Assembly: GCA_963789495.1 (NCBI GenBank)
Contig: CAWBLP010000010.1
Location: forward strand, 558,001-622,000
Length of the DNA stretch: 64,000 nt
Origin: CAWBLP01 sp963789495
Lineage (GTDB): Bacteria > Pseudomonadota > Alphaproteobacteria > Acetobacterales > Acetobacteraceae
Direction: 5' to 3'
How positions within the stretch are numbered: position 1 is the first letter of the stretch; every line of letters starts with the position of its first letter. Below are positions 9,241 to 19,131 of this stretch, in pieces. Below the pieces are notes generated by a model. That model saw nothing but the letters and a program-made list of their open reading frames with translations. It made no database searches and was not told the origin of the DNA. Made by a program: the position numbers and the translations under genes.

Positions 9241-11805
9241 ATGGCTCGACGAGCGGTACGCATCGGCTTGATCACGCTCGCCGCGTTGGTGGTGATCGTG
9301 GTCGCCGGCGGCGCGATCTGCTGACCACGTTCGATCCGAACAGCCTGAAACCGCGCATTGTCGCTGCGGTGAAGCAGGCCACCGGGCGCGATCTGGCGTT
9401 GCGCGGGCCGATCTCGTTCAAGCCGTCGCTCTGGCCCACGCTGCAGGTGCGCGACGTCATCCTGGCCAACCCGCCGGGATTTTCGCGACCCGAGATGGCA
9501 ACACTGGGCGAGCTGGATCTACAGCTCGCGCTCTGGCCGCTTCTCAGCCACCGACTGGAGATCAAACGCCTGGTCCTGATCCATCCGGACATCAGGCTGG
9601 AGACCGATGCGCAGGGACGGGCGAACTGGCAGGTCGCGCCGCAGGCGACCGCCAGCGCCAACGCACCCGCGCCGCAATCGTCCGGCAGCCCGGGCAGCGC
9701 CATGCAGATCAGCGTCGAGCAACTCCGTGTCGAGGACGGCAAACTGACCTGGCGGGACGGCGCCACCGGCAAGACCACAACGCTGGGGCTGCACCGTCTG
9801 CAAGCCACCACCACCGCGATGACGGCGCCGCTGCACGTCTCGGCCGATGCCACCTACAACAACACCGCGATCAATCTGGCCGCCCAGTTCGGCCCGTTGC
9901 AGCGTCTGATGCAACCAACCGGTGCCGATACGCCCTGGCCGGTGCAGCTCACCGTGCAGGCCGCCGGCGCCAAAGTGTCTGCGGATGGCTCGCTGCGCCA
10001 GCCGCTGCAAGGACGCGGTTACGACCTGGCCCTGACCGGGACGATTCCCGACCTCAATGCGCTGACGCCCCTCGCGCCGGGGGTGAAGCTGCCGCCGCTG
10101 CATGACGTGCGCTTCTCCACCAGGCTGACCGATAGCGGGGGCGCGCTGCCGCAGGTGAGCGCGCTGACCCTGCATGTCGGCGCCTCGGACCTGGGTAGCA
10201 CTACAGGCGGGCCTGGTTGTGCAGGTGCTGGACCTGACCGCCCCCGCGCTGGACCAGCCGATGCAGATCAAGCTGCAGGCCAAACTGGGTGACGCGCCGC
10301 TCTCCCTGGCGGGAACGCTGGGTGCGCCGGCGGGCCTGATCGGGGCGGGCGGAACTGGCAAGCCGTTTCCGGTGGATCTGGCCGGTCAGGTCGTCAATGC
10401 CAAATTCACCGCCAAGGGAGCGATCGCCGACCCGGCCGGTCTGAAAGGCGTCAACCTCCGGCTCGCCGCGCAAATCCCCGATCTGGCCGCACTCGCACCG
10501 GTGACGCATCACGACCTGCCGCCGCTGAAGTCGATCGCGTTCGAGGCGCAGCTGACCGATGCACCCGGCGGCCTGGCCAAGGGCGTCGCGCTGCACAATC
10601 TGAAGCTGACCTTGCCGCCGAACGACCTGTCCGGCGATGTGGCGGTCACTCTGGCCACGCCGCCCGACCTGGTGGCGAAGCTGCACGCCAACCGCATCGA
10701 TGCCGCCGCAGTGCTGGCAACCTTTGCCAGGCCGGCCGGCGGTGGCACCGCGGCGGTTTCCCCGGCACCGGCTGCGCCGCCTCCAGCGCCGAAAGCCGCG
10801 GCGGCCGGACGCCTGTTCCCCGAAACGCCGCTGCCCTTTGCCATGCTGCGACAGGCGAATGCCGATGTGACGCTCACCGCAAACGAGGTGACGTCCGGCA
10901 ACGCGACCTATCGCGCGCTCAAGACGCATCTCGTGCTGCGCGGCGGCAAGCTGCAGGTCGATCCGCTGACGGCCGACCTGCCCGAAGGCCATATGGAGGT
11001 GAAACTCAGCGCGGACGGCACCGCGGCGGCACCGCCGGTGGCGATTGAGCTGCACGCGCCGGGTCTGGCCGTTGGGCCGCTCCTGGCTGCGCTGGGCCAG
11101 CCGGCCTATGCGACGGGCAAGCTGGAGGTGTTTGCCGATCTGCACGGGGCAGGGACCTCGCCGCATGCCATTGCGGCAAGCCTGAATGGCCGTATCGGTC
11201 TGGCGATGCAGGGTGGCACCGTGGACAACGCCGCGTTGCAGAAGGCGCTGGGTCCTATGCTGGCCAAGGCCAACCTCCTGCAACTGCTGGCACGCGGCGG
11301 CACCAGCCAGGTCGAGTGCTTCGCGTTCCGCATGGACCCACAGCACGGCGTGGGTGAGGTGCGTACCCTGGTGCTCAGTTCCTCGCTGTTGTCCTTCGAT
11401 GGCGGCGGCAGCATCAATCTCGGCGACGAGACGATGGCGTTGCGCCTGCGTCCGCAGGGCCGCGTCGGCGGCACCGGATTCGTGGTGCCGCTCCGCGTGT
11501 CCGGACCATTGCGGGCGCCGGATGTGTCGGTGGATGCGGCGGGTGCCGCGGAGGCCAATATTGGCACGCTGGCCGGCGCGGCGTTGGGCAGCGCGACGCC
11601 ATTGGGGATGATTGCCGGCGCGCTGAGTGGCGGCAAATCGACCGGGACGGGTGAATCCTGCGCCGCTCCGCTGGCCCTGGCGCGCGGGCAGAACCATGTG
11701 GAGGAGCCAAAGTCGGCACCGGCGCCGGCAGCACCACAATCGGCGCCGGCGCCACAACAGAAAGCACCACAGCCGGCGGATCTGCTCCGTCGCCTGTTCC
11801 GTTAG
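9241..11805 (+). pseudogene. AsmA-family outer-membrane/lipid-transport protein, two frameshifts
   Basis: ATG 9241 gives an N-terminal membrane anchor (about residues 7-26). One base is missing near 9317-9318 (ATCTG where ATCCTG is expected), producing a stop at 9322, while the next frame continues LLTTFDPNSLKPRIVAAVKQ. A second indel near 10196-10200 (one extra base) returns to the first frame, which runs to 11805. Repaired length is about 850 residues, an anchored protein with a long periplasmic beta-rich domain of AsmA type (AsmA/TamB/YhdP superfamily) and a Pro/Ala-rich C-terminal tail. It sits in the rarA-ATP12 run. Two cancelling indels again suggest sequence error. Confidence 0.8.
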
Positions 11806-11820
11806 CGTGTGGGTCCTGTC

Positions 11821-12537
11821 GTGAAGCGTTTTTGGGATACTGTTTCTATCGATCGGTCTGAGCAGGGTCATGCCATCCTGCTGGACGGCAAGCCGATGCA
11901 CCTGCCAGGCGGTGCCGTCCTCCATGTGAGCGGCGAGCGGCTGGCGGCGGCCATCGCAGCCGAGTGGCAGGCGGCCGGAGGTAACAAGGGCGGCGAGATG
12001 AGCTTCGACGACACGCCGCTGACCCGCCTCGCCGGAACCACGCAGCAGCGGATTGCGCCCGATCCGGCGCCGACCGTGGACGCGATCGCCCGCTACGGGG
12101 AGAGCGACCTGCTGTGCTATCGCGCCGATACCCCGGAGGCGCTGGTGCATCGGCAGGCGCAGGCGTGGCAACCCTGGCTCGACTGGGCGGCGCTGACCTA
12201 CGATGCACCGCTGCGTGTGACCACCGGCATTACCTATGTGCGCCAGCACCGGGACAGCATCCGGGCGTTACGTGCTGCGGTGGCGGCCTGTCCGCCCGAT
12301 ATGCTGGGTGGCCTGGGGATTGCCGTGCCGGCCCTGGGCAGCCTGGTACTGGGCCTGGCCTTGGCGGAAGGCGCGCTGGATGCCGGGACCGCGCATGAAC
12401 TGGGCTGCCTGGATGAGCTGTTTCAGAACGAGCTGTGGGGCGAGGACGCGCAAGCCGCCGCCCGCCGCCACAAGATTGCCGAAGATATCGCCCTGGCAGC
12501 TCGCTACATGGCCCTGACGCGAAGGGAGGACCGGTGA
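11821..12537 (+). CDS. ATP12 family F1-ATPase assembly chaperone
   Basis: 238 residues from GTG 11821 (an in-frame GTG at 11809 adds four residues; the family usually begins MKRFW, as at 11821). Conserved features: KRFWDTVSI, ILLDGKPMHLPGG, AIAAEWQAAGG and the C-terminal DELFQNELWGEDAQAAARR. ATP12 binds the alpha subunit during F1-ATP synthase assembly; it is a marker of alphaproteobacteria and mitochondria. It starts 16 bp after the asmA-like gene and overlaps the acylphosphatase start by 4 bp. Confidence 0.92.
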   Translation: MKRFWDTVSIDRSEQGHAILLDGKPMHLPGGAVLHVSGERLAAAIAAEWQAAGGNKGGEMSFDDTPLTRLAGTTQQRIAPDPAPTVDAIARYGESDLLCYRADTPEALVHRQAQAWQPWLDWAALTYDAPLRVTTGITYVRQHRDSIRALRAAVAACPPDMLGGLGIAVPALGSLVLGLALAEGALDAGTAHELGCLDELFQNELWGEDAQAAARRHKIAEDIALAARYMALTRREDR

Positions 12538-12809
12538 ACGCCAAGCGCCTGATCATCAACGGACTGGTCCAGGGGATCGGCTATCGCGCCTGGATGGTAG
12601 AAAAGGCCCGCGCCCTCGGCGTGTCCGGCTGGGTGCGCAATCGGCTGGACGGCAGCGTGGAGGCGCTGGTCGCCGGTGATATCGCCGCCGTGGAGGAGCT
12701 GTCGCGCCTGTGCCGCCGTGGACCACGCATGGCGGAAGTGGTGAGCATCGAGGAAGAACTGGCTGACCCACCCGAGCATCCCGGCTTTCGCCAGGTGCCG
12801 ACGGCCTGA
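12534..12809 (+). CDS. acyP: Acylphosphatase
   Basis: 91 residues, family-typical. GTG 12534 overlaps the stop of the ATP12 gene (GTGA). The active-site loop GLVQGIGYRAW (catalytic Arg in GYR) and the catalytic Asn in GWVRNRLDGSVEALVAG are present. It hydrolyses acylphosphates such as 1,3-bisphosphoglycerate. Last gene of the rarA-to-acyP run. Confidence 0.93.
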   Translation: MNAKRLIINGLVQGIGYRAWMVEKARALGVSGWVRNRLDGSVEALVAGDIAAVEELSRLCRRGPRMAEVVSIEEELADPPEHPGFRQVPTA

Positions 12810-13175
12810 ACCACCGCAAGCTTTCCCGCTCCCCTTGCGGGAGGGGCCAGGAGGAGGGGCCGATCCGCCCGGTTCCGCGGGGCTCTTCCCTCTCCCCTTA
12901 TGCAACCTGAAGAGGAAATCGTCTCGCGCCCGTCCTCTTATCCTGATGCCGATGGAACTTGACCGGGCCAGCCACTCCAGAACCGCCGTGGTCAGGCCTG
13001 ACCCGCCCGTCTGACGCTCCGCGCTGCTGCGCAACCGTCGGGTTGCGATGTTTTCGATGCGGATGGCCGGTCAGGCCACGGCCGTGACGGGGCCGGTCGA
13101 GCGTGCCGATAGGACCCGCCCAGGAATCATCGTCATCGGCCACGGCCCCGCCCCGGCGAAGGCGAGCGAGCGGCC
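12810..13175. other. Gene-free stretch between acyP and a convergent SDR
   Basis: Contains a CTCCCC/GGGGAG-type hairpin after acyP (about 12826-12850) and fragments of the REP-like dispersed family (CCTGACCCGCCCGTCTG near 12993). A small perfect hairpin CGCAACC-GTCG-GGTTGCG lies near 13030-13048. No supported gene on either strand. Confidence 0.45.
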
Positions 13176-13937
13176 TCAGCCCTCCATGAACCCCGCAACC
13201 GTGTAGCCGCCATCCGCGCAATAGACATGGCCGGTGACGAAGCTGCTCTCTGGCGCGGCCAGGAACGCCGCCACCGCGGCGATCTCCTCCGGCCTGCCAT
13301 ACCGCCCAAGCGGCATCCGCAGCTTCACGCTCGGCCACAGTTCCTCCGGCTGGCCCTCATGAGTCCGGGTCGGACCGGGCGCCACCGCGTTGACGCGAAT
13401 GCCGTATTCGGCGAGTTCGATCGCCATGGTCTGCACCAGATTGATGATGCCGGCCTTGCTGGCTCCGTAAGCCGCGCGCCCGCGTCCGCCGAATACCCCG
13501 GAATTGGAGGCGGTGTAGACGATCCGCCCGCCATCCGGCTGGGAGCGCATCTGCCGCGCCGCGGCCTGCCCGCACAGGAAGGCACCGGTCAGGTTGACGT
13601 CCAGCACCCGGCGCCAGAACGCCTCGGTCATCTCCAGGAACGGCGCGCGATCCATGATGCCGGCATTCGAGACCATGATGTCGACCCGGCCCCAGCGTGC
13701 CACCGCATCCTGCACCGCGGCCTCGACCGAGCCGCGCTGGGTCACGTCGACTCCGATTGAAGCCGTGGTCGCGCCGGATGTGGCGATCTCTGCGGCCGTC
13801 GCCTCCGCCGCGGCGGTGTCTATATCGGCGATCAGTACCGACGCGCCGTCGGACGCCAGGCGGTCGGCAATGGCGCGGCCGATCCCGCGCGCGGCCCCGG
13901 TGACGATGGCGAATTGATTTTCCAGCCGCTTGGTCAT
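13176..13937 (-). CDS. SDR-family NAD(P)-dependent oxidoreductase (FabG-like)
   Basis: 253 residues. Classical SDR: cofactor motif TGAARGIGRA at residues 13-22, NAG at 91-93, catalytic Ser144, Tyr157 and Lys161 (YGASK). The start is ATG 13937 (MTKRLENQFAIVTG); the frame extends further upstream only through the 15-bp repeat array and is not used. It probably oxidises or reduces a hydroxy/keto group of a small metabolite. Divergent from the class II aldolase gene across the repeat-bearing intergenic region. Confidence 0.93.
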   Translation of the reverse strand: MTKRLENQFAIVTGAARGIGRAIADRLASDGASVLIADIDTAAAEATAAEIATSGATTASIGVDVTQRGSVEAAVQDAVARWGRVDIMVSNAGIMDRAPFLEMTEAFWRRVLDVNLTGAFLCGQAAARQMRSQPDGGRIVYTASNSGVFGGRGRAAYGASKAGIINLVQTMAIELAEYGIRVNAVAPGPTRTHEGQPEELWPSVKLRMPLGRYGRPEEIAAVAAFLAAPESSFVTGHVYCADGGYTVAGFMEG

Positions 13938-14250
13938 GGCGCGTTTCTCTCCCTGCTTTGCCGCACGCGAGGGTGCCGGCCTGGCCCTTTCTAGGCATCG
14001 CCGCCCGGCGCGGCCAAGGCTCACACTGGCTGATCCCACACTGGCTGATCCCACACTGGCTGATCCCACACTGGCCAATCCCACACTGGCCAATCCCACA
14101 CTGGCCAATCCCACACTGGCCGATCCCGCACTGGCCGTTCCCGCACTGGCCGATCCCACCAAACAGCTTCGTGGCGTTGGCTTCCGCTTGACCCAGGTCC
14201 GCCCCGCGTCCGATCATCAGCGCACGAACGATAAGGGACATCGATCTGCC
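13938..14250. other. Divergent intergenic region carrying a 15-bp repeat array
   Basis: Region between the starts of the minus-strand SDR and the plus-strand aldolase. It must hold both promoters but is dominated by the tandem array at 14022-14156. The plus-strand frame of the aldolase is open through the whole region (from 13930), so an N-terminal extension containing LADPT/LANPT pentapeptides is formally possible; the SD-like AAGGGAC before 14251 argues for the shorter protein. Confidence 0.5.
14022..14156 (+). repeat. Nine-copy 15-bp tandem repeat (VNTR)
   Basis: Unit CACACTGGCTGATCC, nine contiguous copies with ordered drift: copies 1-3 GCTGATCC, copies 4-6 GCCAATCC, copy 7 GCCGATCC, copies 8-9 starting CGCACTGG. 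The block-wise ordering indicates expansion by slippage or unequal exchange. Unit length is divisible by three, so all frames stay open. Confidence 0.97.
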
Positions 14251-15027
14251 ATGAATGTTGCCGCCCTGCCTGCCTCGCTGGCCGGTGTCTCCGAACCGGA
14301 ATGGCGTATCCGCTGCGACCTGGCCGCGCTGTACCGGCTGGTGGCGCATTATCGCTGGACCGACTTCATCTACACCCATCTCAGCGCACGCCTGCCTGGA
14401 CCGGAGCATCACTTCCTGATCAACCAGTACGGCGTGAATTTCCACGAGATGCGCGCCTCGGACCTGGTGAAGATCGACGTCCATGGCAACGTGGTGGAAG
14501 AAGGCAACCCGATCAGCCGCCGGGTGAATGCCGCGGGCTTCACCATCCACTCCGCGGTGCACATGGCGCGGCCTGACCTGATGTGCGTGGTGCACACGCA
14601 CACTGCCGCGGGGATCGCGGTGTCGGCGCAGAAGGAAGGGCTGCTGCCGCTGTCCCAGCACGCCTGCAAGTTCTACGGCCGGCTTGCCTATCACGGCTAT
14701 GAAGGCATCGCGCTGGACCTGGAGGAGCGCGACCGGCTGGTGCGCGACCTGGGCGCGCACAAGGCGATGATCCTGCGCAATCACGGACTGCTGGTGGGCG
14801 GCACCTCGATCGCCGAGGCATTCCACATGATTTACATGCTGGAGCGGTCCTGTGCGGCCCAGGTGGCGGCGCTGTCGGGCGGGCAGGAGATCGTGTTGCC
14901 GCCACCCGAAGTCTGCGCCCACACCGCCGAACAGTTCCGCCGGCAGGAGAATGACGAGCATTATGCGATGGTGTGGGACGCGGCGTTGCGGCTGATCGCG
15001 AGCGATCGGCCGGACTACCGGAGCTGA
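14251..15027 (+). CDS. Class II aldolase/adducin family protein
   Basis: 258 residues from ATG 14251 (AAGGGAC upstream). Zinc ligands of the fold are visible: HTH at residues 115-117 and His178 in RNHGLL, plus the loop THLSARLPG near 43-50. Relatives include L-fuculose-1-phosphate aldolase, 5-methylthioribulose-1-phosphate dehydratase and decarboxylases; the substrate is unassigned. It is followed by an amidohydrolase and ABC ATPases, suggesting a catabolic locus. Confidence 0.9.
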   Translation: MNVAALPASLAGVSEPEWRIRCDLAALYRLVAHYRWTDFIYTHLSARLPGPEHHFLINQYGVNFHEMRASDLVKIDVHGNVVEEGNPISRRVNAAGFTIHSAVHMARPDLMCVVHTHTAAGIAVSAQKEGLLPLSQHACKFYGRLAYHGYEGIALDLEERDRLVRDLGAHKAMILRNHGLLVGGTSIAEAFHMIYMLERSCAAQVAALSGGQEIVLPPPEVCAHTAEQFRRQENDEHYAMVWDAALRLIASDRPDYRS

Positions 15028-15193
15028 TCCTGGCCACTGCAGCGTCGCCCCGGCCGGCTCGGGTTCGGTTCCTGCCGTCGCGGACGGGCTTGGTTCGGCC
15101 CGCTGCACCGGAACGATCGGGTGAGCGCTCCGGGGCGGGTGCGCTGCCGGGGTTGGATGACCGGGTACGACCCAGACACGTCCGGGGAACCCA

Positions 15194-16627
15194 ATGACCA
15201 CGACAGTCATCCGCAACGCCGACATGGTGGTCGCCTGGGATGCCGGCGCGCAGTCCCATGTCTACATGCAGGACGCCGACGTGGCGTTCGACGACGGCAC
15301 GCTGAGCTTCGTCGGCCGCAACTACGCCGGCCCGGCCGATACCGTGATCGACGGCGCCGGGAAGATGGTGATGCCGGGGCTGGTGAACATCCATTCCCAC
15401 CCGTCCAGCGAACCGATGAACAAAGGGCTGATCGACGAGATCGGTTCGCCCGGCTTCTACAATTCCTCGCTCTACGAATACCTGCCGATCTTCCGCGCCG
15501 ACGCCGAGGCGGTGCCGCATTGCGTGCGGGTCGCGCTGTCGGAACTGCTGCTGTCCGGCGTCACCACACTGGCCGATCTGTCGATGGCGCATCCCGGCTG
15601 GCTCGACCTGCTGGGTGAATCCGGCATGCGCGTGTGCATCGCGCCGATGTTCCGCTCCGCGCGCTGGTACACCAGGAACGGTCACCTGGTGGAATACGAG
15701 TGGAACGAAGCCGCCGGCGAGAAGGCGATGGCCGAAGCGCTGTCGCTGATCGAACGCGCCGAACAGCATCCCAGCGGACGCCTGTCCGGCATGGTGGTGC
15801 CGGCGCAGATCGACACCTGCACCGAGACGCTGCTGCGCGACTTCTTCGCCGAAGCGAAAGCGCGCGGCTTGTCCTGGCAGATCCACGCCGCGCAGTCGGT
15901 CAACGAGTTCCACGAGATCACCCGCCGGCACGGCTACACGCCGATCGGCTGGCTGGATCACCTCGGCCTGCTGTCGGAGCGTTCCATCATCGGGCACGGG
16001 ATCTTCCTCGACGATCATCCCTCGACGCCGTGGCACACCGACACCGACATGAAGCGGCTGGCGGAGACTGGTACGACGGTCGCGCATTGCCCCACCGTGT
16101 TTGCCCGTCGTGGCATCACGCTGAAGGATTTCGGCCGCTACCAGCGGGCCGGCGTGAACATGGGTGTCGGCACCGACACCTATCCGCACAACATGCTGGA
16201 TGAATTGCGATTGGTTTCGTACCTGGCACGCACCCAGGCCGGCAATCCGCGCACCATGAACAGCACCGACCTGTTCGATGCCGCCACTATCGGCGGCGCT
16301 CGGGCGCTTGGGCGTGACGATATCGGCCGGCTGGCACCCGGCTGCCGCGCCGATCTTGTGCTGGTGGATGTCACCCATCCAATGATGCGGCCGACGCATG
16401 ATCCGGTGCGCAGCCTGATCTACGCCGCCGGCGATCGCGCGGTGCAGGCGGTGTTCGTGGATGGGCAGAAAGTGGTCGAGGACGGGCGCGTGCTGACAAT
16501 GGATTATCCCGCGGCCGCGGCGGCGCTTCACGAGGCACAGACCCGCGTGAAAGCGAATGTGCCAAAGCTCGACTGGGATCATCGGACGGCCGACGCGATC
16601 TCCCCACCAACCTTTCGGACCGCATGA
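15194..16627 (+). CDS. Amidohydrolase family protein (TRZ/ATZ/SsnA-type deaminase or chlorohydrolase)
   Basis: 477 residues. N-terminal composite beta domain, then the metal motif NIHSHP (His-x-His near residues 67-69), QIHAAQS near 229, IIGHGIFLDD near 266, and the metal/catalytic Asp in GVGTDTYPHN near 325. This is the subtype III amidohydrolase layout (cytosine/guanine deaminase, atrazine chlorohydrolase, 5-methylthioadenosine deaminase). It probably hydrolyses an amidine or ring C-N bond of an imported nitrogen compound. The next gene, an ABC ATPase, begins 55 bp later. Confidence 0.92.
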   Translation: MTTTVIRNADMVVAWDAGAQSHVYMQDADVAFDDGTLSFVGRNYAGPADTVIDGAGKMVMPGLVNIHSHPSSEPMNKGLIDEIGSPGFYNSSLYEYLPIFRADAEAVPHCVRVALSELLLSGVTTLADLSMAHPGWLDLLGESGMRVCIAPMFRSARWYTRNGHLVEYEWNEAAGEKAMAEALSLIERAEQHPSGRLSGMVVPAQIDTCTETLLRDFFAEAKARGLSWQIHAAQSVNEFHEITRRHGYTPIGWLDHLGLLSERSIIGHGIFLDDHPSTPWHTDTDMKRLAETGTTVAHCPTVFARRGITLKDFGRYQRAGVNMGVGTDTYPHNMLDELRLVSYLARTQAGNPRTMNSTDLFDAATIGGARALGRDDIGRLAPGCRADLVLVDVTHPMMRPTHDPVRSLIYAAGDRAVQAVFVDGQKVVEDGRVLTMDYPAAAAALHEAQTRVKANVPKLDWDHRTADAISPPTFRTA

Positions 16628-16682
16628 ACAACACGGATCCCAACACTCCGCCTGCGGGAAAGGGAAGGGGGAGGGGGTCGAC

Positions 16683-17714
16683 GTGTCGGGCTTGGGTGGT
16701 CCTGCTCCCCCACCCCAACCCTCCGGATCCGTCGCTCCGCTGCTGACCATCGCCGGACTGCGCACCGTGTTTTCGACCCCTAACGGTGAAGTCGCCGCGG
16801 TGGACGGCGTTGATCTCTCCGTTGCACGGGGCAAGACGCTCGGCATCGTCGGCGAATCCGGCTGCGGCAAGTCGGTGGCGTCGCTGTCGATCATGCGGCT
16901 GGTGCAGGCGCCGGGACGGATCGAGAGCGGTCGCATCCTGTTCGACGGACGCAATCTGCTCGACCTGTCGATGGCTGAGATGCGTGCCATTCGCGGCAAC
17001 CGCATCGCGATGATTTTTCAGGAGCCGATGACCAGCCTGAACCCGGTCTTCACCGTGGGTGACCAGATCATCGAGGCAATGCGCGCGCATGACCGGTCGG
17101 CGTCGGCGGCCGCGCTGCGCAGCCGAGCGATCGACGCACTGGCGCGGGTGCGCATTCCGGCACCGGAACGGCGGCTGGACGAGTACCCGCATCAGATGTC
17201 CGGTGGCATGCGCCAACGGGTGATGATCGCGATGGCACTGGCCTGCGCGCCGGATCTGCTCATCGCCGACGAACCCACCACCGCGCTGGATGTCACCGTG
17301 CAGGCACAGATTCTCGATCTGTTGCGTGATCTGCAGCAGCAGACCGGCATGGCGATCGTCCTGATCACCCATGATCTTGGTGTGGTCGCGGAAATGGCGG
17401 ACGAAGTAGCGGTGATGTACGCGGGGCGGGTGGTGGAGCGAGGCCCCGGTGCGGCGTTGTTCGACGATCCGCAGCATCCCTACACGCTGGGCCTGCTGGG
17501 CTCGATCCCGAAGATCGACGAGCAGCGCGACCGGCTGTTGGCGATCGAGGGTGCGGTGCCGCCACCCTTTGCCCTGCCCCAGGGCTGCCGGTTCCATCCG
17601 CGCTGCGTGTTCGCCGAACCCTCCTGCACGCAGCAGGACCCCGCGCTGCGTGAACTGTCGCCCGGCCATCGCGCGGCGTGCATCCGCGCTCCGGTGGAAG
17701 CGTTAGTGGAATGA
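16683..17714 (+). CDS. Peptide-type ABC transporter ATP-binding protein (DppD/OppD family)
   Basis: 343 residues from GTG 16683, preceded by GGGAGGGGG; no earlier convincing start. Walker A GESGCGKSV, signature MSGGMRQRVMIAMA, Walker B LLIADEPTTALD, and the C-terminal oligopeptide-transporter Cys motif CRFHPRCVFAEPSC that binds an iron-sulfur cluster in this family. The Pro/Gly-rich first 20 residues are unusual and may be a start mis-assignment. It pairs with the DppF gene downstream; no permease or binding-protein gene adjoins. Confidence 0.9.
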   Translation: MSGLGGPAPPPQPSGSVAPLLTIAGLRTVFSTPNGEVAAVDGVDLSVARGKTLGIVGESGCGKSVASLSIMRLVQAPGRIESGRILFDGRNLLDLSMAEMRAIRGNRIAMIFQEPMTSLNPVFTVGDQIIEAMRAHDRSASAAALRSRAIDALARVRIPAPERRLDEYPHQMSGGMRQRVMIAMALACAPDLLIADEPTTALDVTVQAQILDLLRDLQQQTGMAIVLITHDLGVVAEMADEVAVMYAGRVVERGPGAALFDDPQHPYTLGLLGSIPKIDEQRDRLLAIEGAVPPPFALPQGCRFHPRCVFAEPSCTQQDPALRELSPGHRAACIRAPVEALVE

Positions 17715-17817
17715 ACATGCCGGCGACAATCGACACCCCCTCATCTGGCGGGAGGGGGCTGAGGGGAAGGGACGCTCGTGCCGTTCCGGCACGTACCCGC
17801 GGCAGGACTGCCGCGCA

Positions 17818-18891
17818 GTGACCGCGTCCCTGCTCGAAGTTGCTGATCTGGCCAAGCATTATGCGGTGAAGCGCGGGCTGGTATTCAGCAAGACCGTGGG
17901 CGTGGTGCGCGCGGTGGATGGCATCTCCTTCACGCTCGAGCGGGGCGAAACCCTGGCGTTGGTCGGCGAATCCGGCTGTGGGAAATCCACCACGGCCCGT
18001 CTGGTGCTGCGGCTGATCGACCCCAGTGCCGGCAGCGTTCATTTCGAAGGCACCGATATCACCGCGATGCAGGGCGAGCCGTTGCGCAAACTGCGGCGAC
18101 GGATGCAGATCGTATTTCAGGACCCGTTCGCCTCGCTCAATCCGCGCATGACGGTGGGTGAAATCCTGGAAGAGCCGCTGATCGTGCATGATATCGGCGA
18201 TCGACCCGAACGGCGCGCACGCGTGGCGGAATTGCTGAACCTGGTCGGCCTGGCTGATTTCCATGCGCAGCGCTATCCGCATGAATTTTCCGGCGGTCAG
18301 CGCCAACGTATCGGCATCGCACGCGCGCTTGCGGTCGAACCGTCGCTAGTGGTGTGCGATGAGCCGGTCTCCGCGCTGGACGTTTCAATTCAGGCGCAGG
18401 TCATTAATCTGCTGAAGGACCTGCAGCTTCGGCTCGGCCTGTCGTATCTGTTCATCGCGCACGACCTGGCGGTGGTGAAGCACGCGGCGGACCGGGTCGC
18501 CGTAATGTATCTCGGGCAGATCGTCGAGATCGCATCGAAGGACGCATTGTTCGCCGATCCGCGGCATCCCTATACGCGCACGCTGCTGGCGGCGATTCCC
18601 CGGCCGGACCCGCATCGGGACCGCCATCGCACGGTCGCGGGCGGTGATGTGCCGAGCCCGATGAACCCGCCGGAGGGATGTCGGTTTCATACCCGGTGCC
18701 CATTCGTGATCGACCGCTGCCGGAGTGAGATGCCGCTGCTGCGGCTCTGGGGTGAGGGACACCTGACCGCCTGTCATCGCGCCGAAGAACTGCCGGTTGC
18801 GGATGAAACGACAGTCAGCCATGTCGCGCCGATGGCGGCAAAACGGCTCGCGCTGTACGCCAGGCGGCGCGCGGAACAGCCGACTTTGTAG
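17818..18891 (+). CDS. Peptide-type ABC transporter ATP-binding protein (DppF/OppF family)
   Basis: 357 residues from GTG 17818. Walker A GESGCGKST, signature FSGGQRQRIGIARAL, Walker B LVVCDEPVSALD and the C-terminal CRFHTRCPFVIDRC cluster motif. Forms the ATPase heterodimer with the gene before it; 103 bp separate them and include a CCCCTCATCTGGCGGGAGGGGG hairpin-like piece. Convergent with the second, complete peptide ABC operon. Confidence 0.92.
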   Translation: MTASLLEVADLAKHYAVKRGLVFSKTVGVVRAVDGISFTLERGETLALVGESGCGKSTTARLVLRLIDPSAGSVHFEGTDITAMQGEPLRKLRRRMQIVFQDPFASLNPRMTVGEILEEPLIVHDIGDRPERRARVAELLNLVGLADFHAQRYPHEFSGGQRQRIGIARALAVEPSLVVCDEPVSALDVSIQAQVINLLKDLQLRLGLSYLFIAHDLAVVKHAADRVAVMYLGQIVEIASKDALFADPRHPYTRTLLAAIPRPDPHRDRHRTVAGGDVPSPMNPPEGCRFHTRCPFVIDRCRSEMPLLRLWGEGHLTACHRAEELPVADETTVSHVAPMAAKRLALYARRRAEQPTL

Positions 18892-18931
18892 TGAACCCTT
18901 CGCCGTCGCCGGCCCGGACCGATGGTGCGGC

Positions 18932-18963
18932 GGCCATCCGAAGCGCTGGCCATCCGACGCGCT
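18932..18963 (+). repeat. 16-bp tandem duplication
   Basis: GGCCATCCGAAGCGCT followed directly by GGCCATCCGACGCGCT (one mismatch), in the 240-bp gap between the convergent dppF and creatininase genes. Nothing else is supported in that gap. Confidence 0.8.
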
Positions 18964-19131
18964 GGCTGTGCGTACTCCGACACTGCGGTCGCTGGTCAAG
19001 CGCGCTGATGTACCCGTTGGCCGGTCGAACCGCGTCGTACCGGGCGCAGGCCTGGCATCCACGACGGGCCGCGGGGGATTGCGAACATCGTTGCCGGCCA
19101 TGCAAAGATCATGTGCACCGACGCGCCGGTG

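Noticed and set aside
14022..14156. CRISPR-like array.
   Set aside because: Repeats are contiguous 15-bp units with no spacers and no cas genes; it is a simple tandem repeat.
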